This document shows, piece by piece, positions 1-5,836 of a stretch of 8,688 bases of DNA. A program made the position numbers and the translations under genes. The number at the start of each line of letters is the position of its first letter. Within the stretch, counting starts at the first letter, position 1. This DNA is from JBCBSP01 sp964561235 (GTDB lineage Bacteria > Pseudomonadota > Alphaproteobacteria > Caulobacterales > Maricaulaceae). The DNA lies in contig CAZLOV010000102.1 in NCBI GenBank assembly GCA_964561235.1, positions 1-8,688 of the forward strand, read 5' to 3'. The notes beneath the pieces were generated by a model. That model did not search any database and had not been told where the DNA came from. It was given only the letters and a program-made list of their open reading frames with translations.

Positions 1-24
1 GTTCGATTCCCGCCGCCCGCTCCA
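1..24 (+). tRNA. tRNA-Gly, 3' end only (probably UCC anticodon)
   Basis: The window opens inside a tRNA. The T-loop TTCGATT is followed by the 3' side of the T-stem, an acceptor strand CGCCCGC, discriminator T and an encoded CCA at 22-24. The acceptor strand would pair with a 5' GCGGGCG. U73 with this acceptor is characteristic of bacterial tRNA-Gly. From memory the 24 bases differ by one position from the 3' end of E. coli glyT, tRNA-Gly(UCC). The anticodon lies outside the window, so isoacceptor identity is inferred. Confidence 0.88.
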
Positions 25-58
25 ACTGATCCGAATTAGCTGGTTGTCGGGAGCGCGT

Positions 59-73
59 TGAGCCGGCGGCTCA
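59..73 (+). terminator. Short hairpin downstream of tRNA-Gly, possible weak terminator
   Basis: TGAGCC and GGCTCA form a perfect 6-bp stem around a GGC loop, 35 bases after the tRNA 3' end. No run of T follows, so intrinsic termination is uncertain; it could also be a processing or transcript-end structure, or chance in GC-rich DNA. Confidence 0.25.
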
Positions 74-117
74 CGTTTGCGCATGCGTGTTGGAAGGGCT
101 GCCTTTATCCGCCGCCG

Positions 118-744
118 CTAGTCCGGTTGCTCCGGCCGGGTGAGCCTCTGGGCGAGGTCGGCGAGCAATGCGGAGGTGTCGAGAGGGGCTTCCGCCGCGC
201 CGCCCAGCGGTCCCTGGTGAAGGATTGCAAGCAGCATCGAGGCGTAGAAGGCGAAGGCCGGCGGCTTTGCGCCGCCGATCCGGCGTTCGATCGCCGCCAG
301 GCTTGGATCGATCATGGTGCGGCGATAGGCGCGCGCGACAACCGGGTCATGGATGGCTTCGACAAGCGCGAAGCTGTGCGCGCGGGTGAACAGATCCGCG
401 ACATCGTCGTTTTGCGCCGCGCTGGCGAACGCATTCAGACCTTCGGCCGGATTGTCGACCGGCTCGGACATGCGCGCGAGCCATCCCGAGGCCTGGGCGG
501 CGAGATGTTCGAGAATGGCGACCACCACGCCTTGCCGGTCGGAAAAGAAATGCCTGAGCGTTGGCTCCGATACGCCGGCGCGTATGGCGAACTGCCGCAA
601 GCTTGTGGGGCGGTCGCCTATGTCCAGCGCTGCGGCGGTGAGGCGCTCAAGCAGTTCAAGGCGGCGCGCCGCCGTGCGCTCGCTCGCGGCGTCTGTGCTT
701 TGCGCCACGGCCTGAACGGAAGCGGGGGTCGGTGTCCGGGTCAT
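118..744 (-). CDS. TetR/AcrR-family transcriptional repressor
   Basis: A 208-residue protein with the usual TetR layout. An N-terminal helix-turn-helix domain spans about residues 25-75, with the recognition-helix region reading RAGVSEPTLRHFFSDRQG. A helical ligand-binding and dimerisation domain follows to the C terminus, about 130 residues without recognisable subfamily signature. The start at 744 is preferred over an upstream ATG at 885 because GAGGAG sits 7 bases before it and the preceding 47 residues look unlike protein. The family normally represses its own or neighbouring genes until a small ligand binds. The gene is divergent from an outer-membrane barrel gene, and a 23-bp dyad at 842-864 in between is the likely operator. 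The ligand is unknown. The first about 25 residues are Ala/Thr/Ser-rich and probably disordered. Confidence 0.9.
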   Translation of the reverse strand: MTRTPTPASVQAVAQSTDAASERTAARRLELLERLTAAALDIGDRPTSLRQFAIRAGVSEPTLRHFFSDRQGVVVAILEHLAAQASGWLARMSEPVDNPAEGLNAFASAAQNDDVADLFTRAHSFALVEAIHDPVVARAYRRTMIDPSLAAIERRIGGAKPPAFAFYASMLLAILHQGPLGGAAEAPLDTSALLADLAQRLTRPEQPD

Positions 745-831
745 GATGAGGCTCCTCGCGCCGGACCTGAGGCCGACGGCGGTGTATTTCCTGCGTTCTA
801 GCCCGATCCGCGGAAAATTCGAGATGCGGTC

Positions 832-860
832 TTGCTGTTTATATCGTGTATTGCATATAC
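832..860 (+). promoter_or_regulatory. Putative promoter of the outer-membrane barrel gene
   Basis: TTGCTG at 832-837 resembles a -35 box. ATATAC at 855-860 (17-base spacer), or TATACG at 856-861 (18-base spacer), resembles a -10 box. The -10 lies inside the right arm of the 842-864 dyad, so a bound repressor would block polymerase. This is pattern matching by eye only. Confidence 0.4.
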
Positions 861-864
861 GATA
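842..864. promoter_or_regulatory. Inverted repeat, probable TetR-family operator
   Basis: TATCGTGTA at 842-850 and TATACGATA at 856-864 are inverted copies matching at 8 of 9 positions around the 5-base centre TTGCA. Size, AT-rich arms and position between a divergent TetR gene and its neighbour are typical of TetR-family operators. It overlaps the proposed -10 of the barrel gene and lies about 98 bases upstream of the regulator start, so it could control both directions. Binding is inferred, not shown. Confidence 0.65.
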
Positions 865-873
865 GCGCATACC

Positions 874-902
874 AGGAGGCGTCATTCATGGAGGTTCTCA
901 TG
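874..902 (+). promoter_or_regulatory. Tandem Shine-Dalgarno sites and two candidate starts
   Basis: AGGAGG at 874-879 lies 8 bases before ATG 888. A second GGAGG at 890-894 lies 5 bases before ATG 900, in the same frame. The first site has the better spacing, while the second start gives the more conventional signal peptide beginning MRARF. The two products would differ only by four residues (MEVL) removed with the signal peptide. Confidence 0.6.
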
Positions 903-1679
903 CGCGCCCGTTTCGTACTGACCCCGCTTGCGGCCTTGATCGCCTCAAGCGCCGCCGCCGCTCAGGACAGCGGCCCCTATATCTCCGGCTCGCTCGGCTA
1001 CGCCTTGCAGAACGACAGCGGCAATTCCGGCGCGTTCGTCTCGGATTTCTCGACCGGTGACGGCGTTGCGGTGCCGCCGGGGACCGTCCTGCCTTCCGGC
1101 ACGAGTCTCGGCTGGACGACGGAGTTCGACGGCGGGCTCTTCGCGGCGGCCGCCTATGGCTGGCGTTTCGATCAGTTCCGGCTTGAAGGCGAGATTTCCT
1201 ATGCGCGCAACGACGTCGACACGCATCTGGGCGTCAATGCGGGCGGCGCGGCGCTGGATGCGGCTGACGCTGCGGTTCTGATCACCGGGGCGTCGCCGCT
1301 GGGAATCACGGTCGGCGACCTCGTGGCCGACGGGCAGGGCGACATCACCAATCTCGCCTTTGCTGCGAACGGCTTCTACGACTTCGAGTTCCCCGACGCG
1401 CCGTTTTCCGTCTACGCCGGCGGCGGCGTCGGCTTTGCTCAGGTCGACGTGGAGTACGCCCCCTCTGCGACGCCGATCCTCGATGGCGACGAGACGGTGT
1501 TTTTCTACCAGCTGATGCTCGGCGGAGCCTATGACGTGTCGGCGAAAACCGAGCTTTTCGCCGGCTATCGCTACCGCGCGACGCAGGACGTAAGCGTGGA
1601 CGTCTCGCTTGTCCCGGCGACGGCCGATATCGAGAACAGCCAGAACGTCATCGAAGTGGGCGTGCGCTACAGCTTCTAG
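888..1679 (+). CDS. Outer-membrane beta-barrel protein (OmpA-like/OMP_b-brl type)
   Basis: A 263-residue precursor. An N-terminal signal peptide (MRARF, then a Leu/Ala/Ile-rich core ending in SSAAAAQ) is followed by alternating aromatic and polar strands rich in Gly and Tyr. The protein ends RYSF, with the C-terminal Phe recognised by the BAM assembly machinery. The size and strand pattern suit an eight-stranded barrel of the alphaproteobacterial surface-protein family. Recognisable strands include YISGSLGYALQ near the N terminus, FSVYAGGGVGFAQVDVEY in the middle and ELFAGYRYRATQDVSVDVS near the C terminus. It should sit in the outer membrane; no enzyme motif or plug domain is visible, so the role (structural, adhesive or small pore) is unknown. 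Expression is probably controlled by the divergent TetR repressor through the 842-864 dyad. ATG 900 is an alternative start. Confidence 0.85.
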   Translation: MEVLMRARFVLTPLAALIASSAAAAQDSGPYISGSLGYALQNDSGNSGAFVSDFSTGDGVAVPPGTVLPSGTSLGWTTEFDGGLFAAAAYGWRFDQFRLEGEISYARNDVDTHLGVNAGGAALDAADAAVLITGASPLGITVGDLVADGQGDITNLAFAANGFYDFEFPDAPFSVYAGGGVGFAQVDVEYAPSATPILDGDETVFFYQLMLGGAYDVSAKTELFAGYRYRATQDVSVDVSLVPATADIENSQNVIEVGVRYSF

Positions 1680-1699
1680 TCAAAGCGTCTGCGCTTAAG

Positions 1700-1739
1700 G
1701 CATCGCGCCCGCCCGCGATTTTGCGGGCGGGCGTGATGC
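1700..1739. terminator. Strong hairpin between convergent genes, probable bidirectional terminator
   Basis: Bases 1700-1716 pair with 1723-1739 in a 17-bp, mostly G-C stem with one G-U pair, closed by the 6-base loop GATTTT. It lies 20 bases after the stop of the barrel gene (+) and 45 bases after the stop of the phosphatase gene (-), where a shared terminator would be expected. No long T run follows on either strand, so it may act as a transcript-end stabiliser or work with Rho. Confidence 0.65.
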
Positions 1740-1784
1740 ATCCCCGACGGACTGCCCGCGCTGAAACGGCGAGGCCTGACGGAA

Positions 1785-3101
1785 TTACTCGGCTGCAGCC
1801 TCTTCGCCGGGCGCCTGACCGAACAGCGTCTCGTACATCAGCGCGTATACATCCGTGTTGGCCATCAGCGGGCTTACGCGCTCGGCGTTCAGCCCCTCGG
1901 CCCTGACCAGAATGCCGCCGGATACGTCGGCATAGCCCGACCAGGATACGCCGAACCGATGCGTGACGCCTTCCGCGTCGGGCGCGCTCTCGAAAGGCCG
2001 CGTGCCGGTTCCCGCAACGCCGTCCAGCGCGGAGCCGTTGCGCATCGTGGCGGGCAGATCGCCCAGCGGCGCAACCGCGAGCATCTCCGCCGCCGACGGA
2101 CCGACCACGGACATGCCGCCGGCGTCGGAGTCCGCAGCCATGATGAACAGCGTATCGGGGTTGGCCGCCACATGCTCGCGGAAGACCCCGACGGCCTCAT
2201 CCGCGCGGAGCAGCGCCTCGATCGTCCCTTGGGCGTTGTTGCTGTTGGCGAAATTGTCGGTGCCTTCTTCCTCGACCACAAGGAAGAAGCCCTCCGGATC
2301 CCTCGAGAGAACGGCCAGCGCCGCTTGCGACATGGCCGCCACTGAAGGCGCGGCCGCGTCATAGTTCGGCCGCTCCGCTTCTGCGTTTTCTTCCTCGCTC
2401 TGCGCGCTGTAGGTGTCTTCCCAGGCGAACACGCCCAGAAGCTTCTCAACATTCGCCAGATCAAGCGCGGCCAGTTGCTCGGCGTCGTAAACGACCGTGT
2501 AGCCCGCCGTCTCGGCCTCCGCGATGAGGTCGCGTCCGTCCGACCGGCCGCCTTCGCCGTGCACGCCCTGAGCCCCGGCCGGACGCAGCAGGCGTTCGCC
2601 GCCGCCCATGATCACCTCGGCGCCCGACTGCATCACCTGAAGCGCGATGGCCTCACGCATGTTGCGCTGTTCCACCGACGCTAGGAAGACGGCCGTGCCG
2701 GGCTCGGCGAGATGGCCGGTCTGCACGACGCCGATGGCGCGGCCGGCGGCCTGGGCTTCCTCCATGATCGACATCGCGCGCCCGGACGCCGCGATGACCG
2801 GCTCCCGGCCGTTCATTCCGAAACTGTCGCGCACGACCTTGACGCCGTAGGCGTGGATCGTGGCGCCGCCATGGGAGGAACTCGTCAGGCTGTCAGCCGT
2901 ATGCCCGGTGTAGACGCCGATCGCCGGCAGCCGGTCCCAGTTGAGCGAACCGTCCGGGCCCTGCTCGATCATGCGCGCGGCCGCCCAGTGCGCCGCGGAA
3001 GCCCCGTCCGGGTGGAAGAAGATGACGTCGCCGGTTTGCGCTGCGGCGGGCGCGGTTCCGAGCAGGCACGGGATCGCGGCCAGGAGTGCGAGACGGTTCA
3101 T
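1785..3101 (-). CDS. Secreted alkaline phosphatase homologue (PhoA superfamily) lacking the zinc-ligand histidines
   Basis: A 438-residue precursor with a signal peptide ending near APAAAQ, so periplasmic or secreted. It belongs to the PhoA-type alkaline phosphatases, which hydrolyse phosphomonoesters through a serine nucleophile. Gap-free blocks align by eye with E. coli PhoA: D32 (Asp51), S76 (Ser102), R146 (Arg166), E277 (Glu322), D282 (Asp327) and D324 (Asp369). The zinc-ligand histidines are replaced: N286 for His331, S325 for His370 and N405 for His412. E133 replaces Asp153, and S75 and H77 flank the serine. A D70-S71 pair five residues upstream is an alternative nucleophile if the alignment has a gap. 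The carboxylate and Arg set argues for an enzyme, but metal and substrate may differ. GGAAGG lies 5 bases before the ATG. Residues 231-248 form an acidic insert. It is divergent from a ZnuD-like receptor. Confidence 0.9.
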   Translation of the reverse strand: MNRLALLAAIPCLLGTAPAAAQTGDVIFFHPDGASAAHWAAARMIEQGPDGSLNWDRLPAIGVYTGHTADSLTSSSHGGATIHAYGVKVVRDSFGMNGREPVIAASGRAMSIMEEAQAAGRAIGVVQTGHLAEPGTAVFLASVEQRNMREAIALQVMQSGAEVIMGGGERLLRPAGAQGVHGEGGRSDGRDLIAEAETAGYTVVYDAEQLAALDLANVEKLLGVFAWEDTYSAQSEEENAEAERPNYDAAAPSVAAMSQAALAVLSRDPEGFFLVVEEEGTDNFANSNNAQGTIEALLRADEAVGVFREHVAANPDTLFIMAADSDAGGMSVVGPSAAEMLAVAPLGDLPATMRNGSALDGVAGTGTRPFESAPDAEGVTHRFGVSWSGYADVSGGILVRAEGLNAERVSPLMANTDVYALMYETLFGQAPGEEAAAE

Positions 3102-3179
3102 GAAGGCCTTCCTTCCTGATCAAACAGACACGGGCACCCTTGCTAACGATGGTTTGCGACAACCGGTTGACGCCGCCAA

Positions 3180-3325
3180 AGGGCCGCAGGCCCGCCGCAT
3201 GCGGACGGCCCTATGGCGGGAAAGGGCCGTTTCCGCCTTGAGCCCGTCAGCGCCACGCCGTGCAACGCATTGTTCGACTTCGGATCGCCGCATGCGATCA
3301 CCGGCGCGCCAAAAGCCATGGCGCG
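3180..3325. repeat. Cluster of short inverted repeats
   Basis: Four hairpin-forming units lie close together. AGGGCCG (3180-3186) pairs with CGGCCCT (3206-3212) around the palindrome CCGCATGCGG (3195-3204). GGAAA (3219-3223) pairs with TTTCC (3230-3234). GATCGC (3283-3288) pairs with GCGATC (3294-3299). CGCGCC (3305-3310) pairs with GGCGCG (3320-3325). The motif GCCGCATGCG occurs twice (3194-3203 and 3287-3296). They could be leader or transcript-end structures, or REP-like elements. Confidence 0.4.
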
Positions 3326-3460
3326 GCAGTCGCCTGGACAAGGCGTTCCGCCTGCTTTGTCCGCGCTTCAATACTGTTGCGCGAGCGCGACATCTCTGCG
3401 GCGAACGCACGTTAGGGCGCTGTGAACGACCCGGCGCTGCACGAAAGCGGTTGCGCGGAG

Positions 3461-3476
3461 TTATGTTATAACGTTG
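3461..3476. promoter_or_regulatory. Zur-like operator upstream of the ZnuD-like receptor
   Basis: The sequence TTATGTTATAACGTTG is centred on the perfect 8-bp palindrome GTTATAAC (3465-3472). The left half fits the alphaproteobacterial Zur-type pattern as recalled (TTATGTTATAACATAA-like); the right half matches less well. A TATAAC within it could serve as a -10 box. Zur is the zinc-responsive Fur-family repressor that commonly controls zinc importers, which fits the downstream receptor. It lies 158 bases before the receptor start and about 360 bases from the phosphatase start. Assignment rests on motif memory and context. Confidence 0.5.
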
Positions 3477-3633
3477 GTTGGCTCAAACGTCAGACGCCGA
3501 AGGAACGAAGCGACGGTTCAACGCCGCCACAGGGCCGGTCCGTTGCATCGCCGCTGTCCGGAGGGCCTGAGTTCACGCGATCTGCGAGCCATGCCCGCTC
3601 GTGTCACCCGGAAGTAAAAAGTAGGGACATTCA

Positions 3634-5757
3634 ATGAGCCTGAAGAGCACCGCGCTTCTATCCGCCTCGGCCGCGACACTTGTCTTTGCACAGGCCGCGC
3701 ATGCCCAGCCGGTCACGCAGGAACCGGACGATGTCGGCGACGTGATCATTGTCACAGCCTCCCCGATCCTCGTCACAGTTGATGAAACGCTGGTCGGGAC
3801 CTCGGTGGTCAGCACTGAAGAGCTTGCGCGATACTTCGAAACGACTGTCGCCGAGACGATCTCGCGCGAACCGGGCATTTCCACGACGTTTTTCGGCCCG
3901 GCCGCCAGCCGGCCGATCATCCGGGGCCTCGGGGATGACCGCGTGCGCGTGCTCGACAACGGCATCGGCGCGATCGACGCGAGCGTGGCGAGCCCTGACC
4001 ATGCGGTCTCGATTGATCCGGCCTCGGCCGAGCGGGTGGAAATCGTCCGGGGGTCTGCGAAGCTGCTTTACGGATCGTCCGCTGCGGGCGGCGTGGTGAA
4101 CGTCATCTCCGGGCGCATCCCCACCGAGGTTCCGGAAGACGGCTTTGACGCGTCGGCGACCTTCGGGGCCTCCACCGCGGACGAGGGATTTGACGGATCC
4201 GCGGCGGCGGACTTCGAGCTCGCGAGGCTCGGGGGCGGCTCGCTGGTCCTGCATGCCGACGGGTTCTATCGCGAAGGCGACGATTACGACATTCCGGGCT
4301 TTGCAGAGTCGGCCATTTTCCGCGCCGAAGAAGAAGCGGAGGAAGCTGAGTCCGGCGAGACGGAGGAGGAAGAAGAGGAAGAAGCGTTCGGCACGCTTCC
4401 GAATTCCTTCTTCGAGACCAGCGGGGGTTCGGCAGGTCTGTCCTGGATCACCGAGCGCGGATACTTCGGTCTCTCCACCACGCTGATCGACAGCGAATAC
4501 GGTCTGGCTGGCGGCAAGAAGAAGAAGGAAGAAGACGAGGAGGAGGAAGAGGGCGAAGAAGAGGAAGAGGGCGATGCGTTCATCGACCTCGAACAGCGCC
4601 GTATCGACCTTGCAGCCGAGTATCAGCTCGACGGATGGCTTGAGACCGTCAAGGCGCGCCTTGGATACGCCGATTATGAGCATACGGAGTTCGAGGCGCC
4701 GGGCGAGCCCGGCACCGTTTTCACCAATGAAGGATGGGAAGGCCGTCTGGAGCTGGTGAACCGCCCGCGCGAGTTCACCGACGGGCGTCTCCGCGGCGCT
4801 CAGGGCGTTCAGTTCCGGGTGTCCGACTTCTCCGCCATCGGGGATGAAGCCTTCATTCCGCCGACGGATACGACGCAGTTCGGCGTGTTTGCGCTGCGCG
4901 AGTACTCGACCGGGCCTTGGCGGCTCGATTTCGGCGGCCGCTATGAACGCACCAACCACGAAAACACCGTTGCGCGCATAACGCGCGATTTCAACAGCTT
5001 CTCGGTCTCCGGCGGTATCGGGGCCCAGGCGACCGAAGAGGTGTTTCTCGGCGTGAACCTGTTCCGCACCGAGCGCGCGCCTTCAACGACCGAGCTTTTC
5101 GCGGACGGGCCGCACCTGGCGACCAACGCGTTTGAAATCGGCGACAGCGAGCTTGATGAAGAAGTGGCGACCGGCATCGAGGGCACAGCGCGCTACACGA
5201 CGGAACGCCTGCGCGTGTCCGTCAGCGCCTTCTATACGTCCTACGACGATTTCATCATCCTCGACGAGACAGGCGAAGAAGAAGACGATTTGCCGGTCTT
5301 CGTATTCCTCGCCGATGATGCAGACTTCCGCGGGTTCGAAGCCGAGGCTCAGGCCGAGCTGTTCCGGGCCGGCGCCGTGCACATCCATGGCGATGTCGGG
5401 CTCGACTATGTCCGCGCGACCCGCTCGGGCGGGGTCGATAAGGATTTGCCGCGCATTCCGCCGTTCTCGGCCGTGGTCGGGCTCGAAGCGCAGCATGCCT
5501 ACGGCGATGTCCGGTTTGAGGTTGAGAGCGTCTCCGAGCAGGACAACACCGCCGAGTTCGAGCTGCCGACCGACGGCTACCAGTTGCTCAATCTGTATGC
5601 GAGCTACCGGCCGTTCGGTCCCGACAGCCCGGTGACGCTGCGCATGGCGGCGACAAACCTCACCGACGAGGACGCGCGCGTGCACGCCTCGTTCCGCAAG
5701 GACACGGTGCCGCTTCGCGGCCGCAATTTCCGCTTCTCGGTTTCCGCCGAGTTCTAG
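3634..5757 (+). CDS. TonB-dependent outer-membrane receptor, ZnuD-like (putative zinc/metal uptake)
   Basis: A 707-residue precursor with a signal peptide cleaved near AHA/Q (residue 24) and a TonB-box-like DVIIVTA at 36-42. The plug domain covers about 50-160 (IIRGLGDDRVRVLDNG at 95-110, ERVEIVRGSAKLLYGSSAAGG at 133-153), followed by a 22-stranded barrel ending in Phe707. It imports a ligand across the outer membrane using TonB-ExbBD energy. The plug stretch DNGIGAIDASVASPDHAVSI and the later FIDLEQRRIDLAAEY resemble ZnuD, the zinc receptor known from Neisseria. ZnuD loops are usually rich in His and acidic residues. Here the matching loops are almost purely Glu (231-250 and 299-313, the latter after four Lys), and only about nine His remain in the mature protein. 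The substrate could therefore be zinc or another cation. AGGG at 3623-3626 lies 7 bases before ATG. A Zur-like box lies upstream and a strong terminator downstream, suggesting a single-gene transcript. Confidence 0.92.
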   Translation: MSLKSTALLSASAATLVFAQAAHAQPVTQEPDDVGDVIIVTASPILVTVDETLVGTSVVSTEELARYFETTVAETISREPGISTTFFGPAASRPIIRGLGDDRVRVLDNGIGAIDASVASPDHAVSIDPASAERVEIVRGSAKLLYGSSAAGGVVNVISGRIPTEVPEDGFDASATFGASTADEGFDGSAAADFELARLGGGSLVLHADGFYREGDDYDIPGFAESAIFRAEEEAEEAESGETEEEEEEEAFGTLPNSFFETSGGSAGLSWITERGYFGLSTTLIDSEYGLAGGKKKKEEDEEEEEGEEEEEGDAFIDLEQRRIDLAAEYQLDGWLETVKARLGYADYEHTEFEAPGEPGTVFTNEGWEGRLELVNRPREFTDGRLRGAQGVQFRVSDFSAIGDEAFIPPTDTTQFGVFALREYSTGPWRLDFGGRYERTNHENTVARITRDFNSFSVSGGIGAQATEEVFLGVNLFRTERAPSTTELFADGPHLATNAFEIGDSELDEEVATGIEGTARYTTERLRVSVSAFYTSYDDFIILDETGEEEDDLPVFVFLADDADFRGFEAEAQAELFRAGAVHIHGDVGLDYVRATRSGGVDKDLPRIPPFSAVVGLEAQHAYGDVRFEVESVSEQDNTAEFELPTDGYQLLNLYASYRPFGPDSPVTLRMAATNLTDEDARVHASFRKDTVPLRGRNFRFSVSAEF
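4327..4383 (+). repeat. Low-complexity GAR-triplet tract encoding a Glu-rich loop (first)
   Basis: Codons 232-250 of the receptor are mostly GAA and GAG, giving an acidic segment with one run of seven Glu (244-250). It lies between predicted strands in the first third of the barrel and is probably a surface loop. Being triplet-based, slippage would change loop length without breaking the frame. Confidence 0.7.
4516..4572 (+). repeat. Low-complexity AAG/GAR-triplet tract encoding a Lys-Glu loop (second)
   Basis: Codons 295-313 of the receptor encode four Lys followed by a run almost entirely of Glu and Asp. The position, just before FIDLEQ, matches the loop that is His/Asp/Glu-rich in ZnuD-type receptors. 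The DNA is a nearly unbroken purine tract on the + strand. Confidence 0.7.
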
Positions 5758-5784
5758 TTGGCGAAAGATCCCTGCTGTGGACCT

Positions 5785-5819
5785 GGCGGCGCTCTTCGCG
5801 AGCGCCGCCTTTCTTTTTT
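5785..5819 (+). terminator. Rho-independent terminator of the TonB-dependent receptor
   Basis: A perfect 10-bp stem, GGCGGCGCTC (5785-5794) with GAGCGCCGCC (5800-5809), is closed by a 5-base loop and followed by TTTCTTTTTT (5810-5819). It lies 28 bases after the receptor stop codon and 18 bases before the end of the convergent acetyltransferase gene. Confidence 0.93.
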
Positions 5820-5836
5820 GGGTGCGCAGGCACGGC

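Larger units (their letters stand above)
3102..3633. other. 532-bp divergent intergenic region with several hairpins
   Basis: No convincing gene is seen. Open frames crossing it give Arg-rich, low-complexity translations without recognisable motifs or good starts. It contains a perfect palindrome CAACCGGTTG at 3160-3169, a cluster of short inverted repeats at 3180-3325 and an interrupted repeat (GGACAA at 3336-3341 with TTGTCC at 3357-3362). The Zur-like box is at 3461-3476, and a Shine-Dalgarno AGGG at 3623-3626 serves the receptor gene. It must hold promoters for both flanking genes. No Pho box was recognised by eye upstream of the phosphatase. Confidence 0.6.

Noticed and set aside
58..801. 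247-codon open frame on the + strand
   Set aside because: Antisense to the TetR gene, with Arg/Gly-rich translation and no motif; a GC-rich shadow frame.
3110..3180. Pho box upstream of the phosphatase gene
   Set aside because: No pair of CTGTCAT-like repeats with correct spacing was found; the nearest, TTGTCGC...CATCGTT, is too poor to call.
2941..3471. 176-codon + strand frame and a 96-codon - strand frame (3120-3410) reaching into the intergenic region
   Set aside because: The first overlaps the phosphatase start antisense. Both have low-complexity Arg-rich translations and no good ribosome-binding site.
3594..3600. CCCGCTC near the receptor start as a possible att repeat of the tRNA-Gly 3' end
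   Set aside because: Only 7 bases match the tRNA end, expected by chance in GC-rich DNA, and no integrase is present.
3658..4959. 433-codon open frame on the - strand
   Set aside because: Antisense to the TonB-dependent receptor; the Leu/Phe runs are simply the complement of the Glu tracts.
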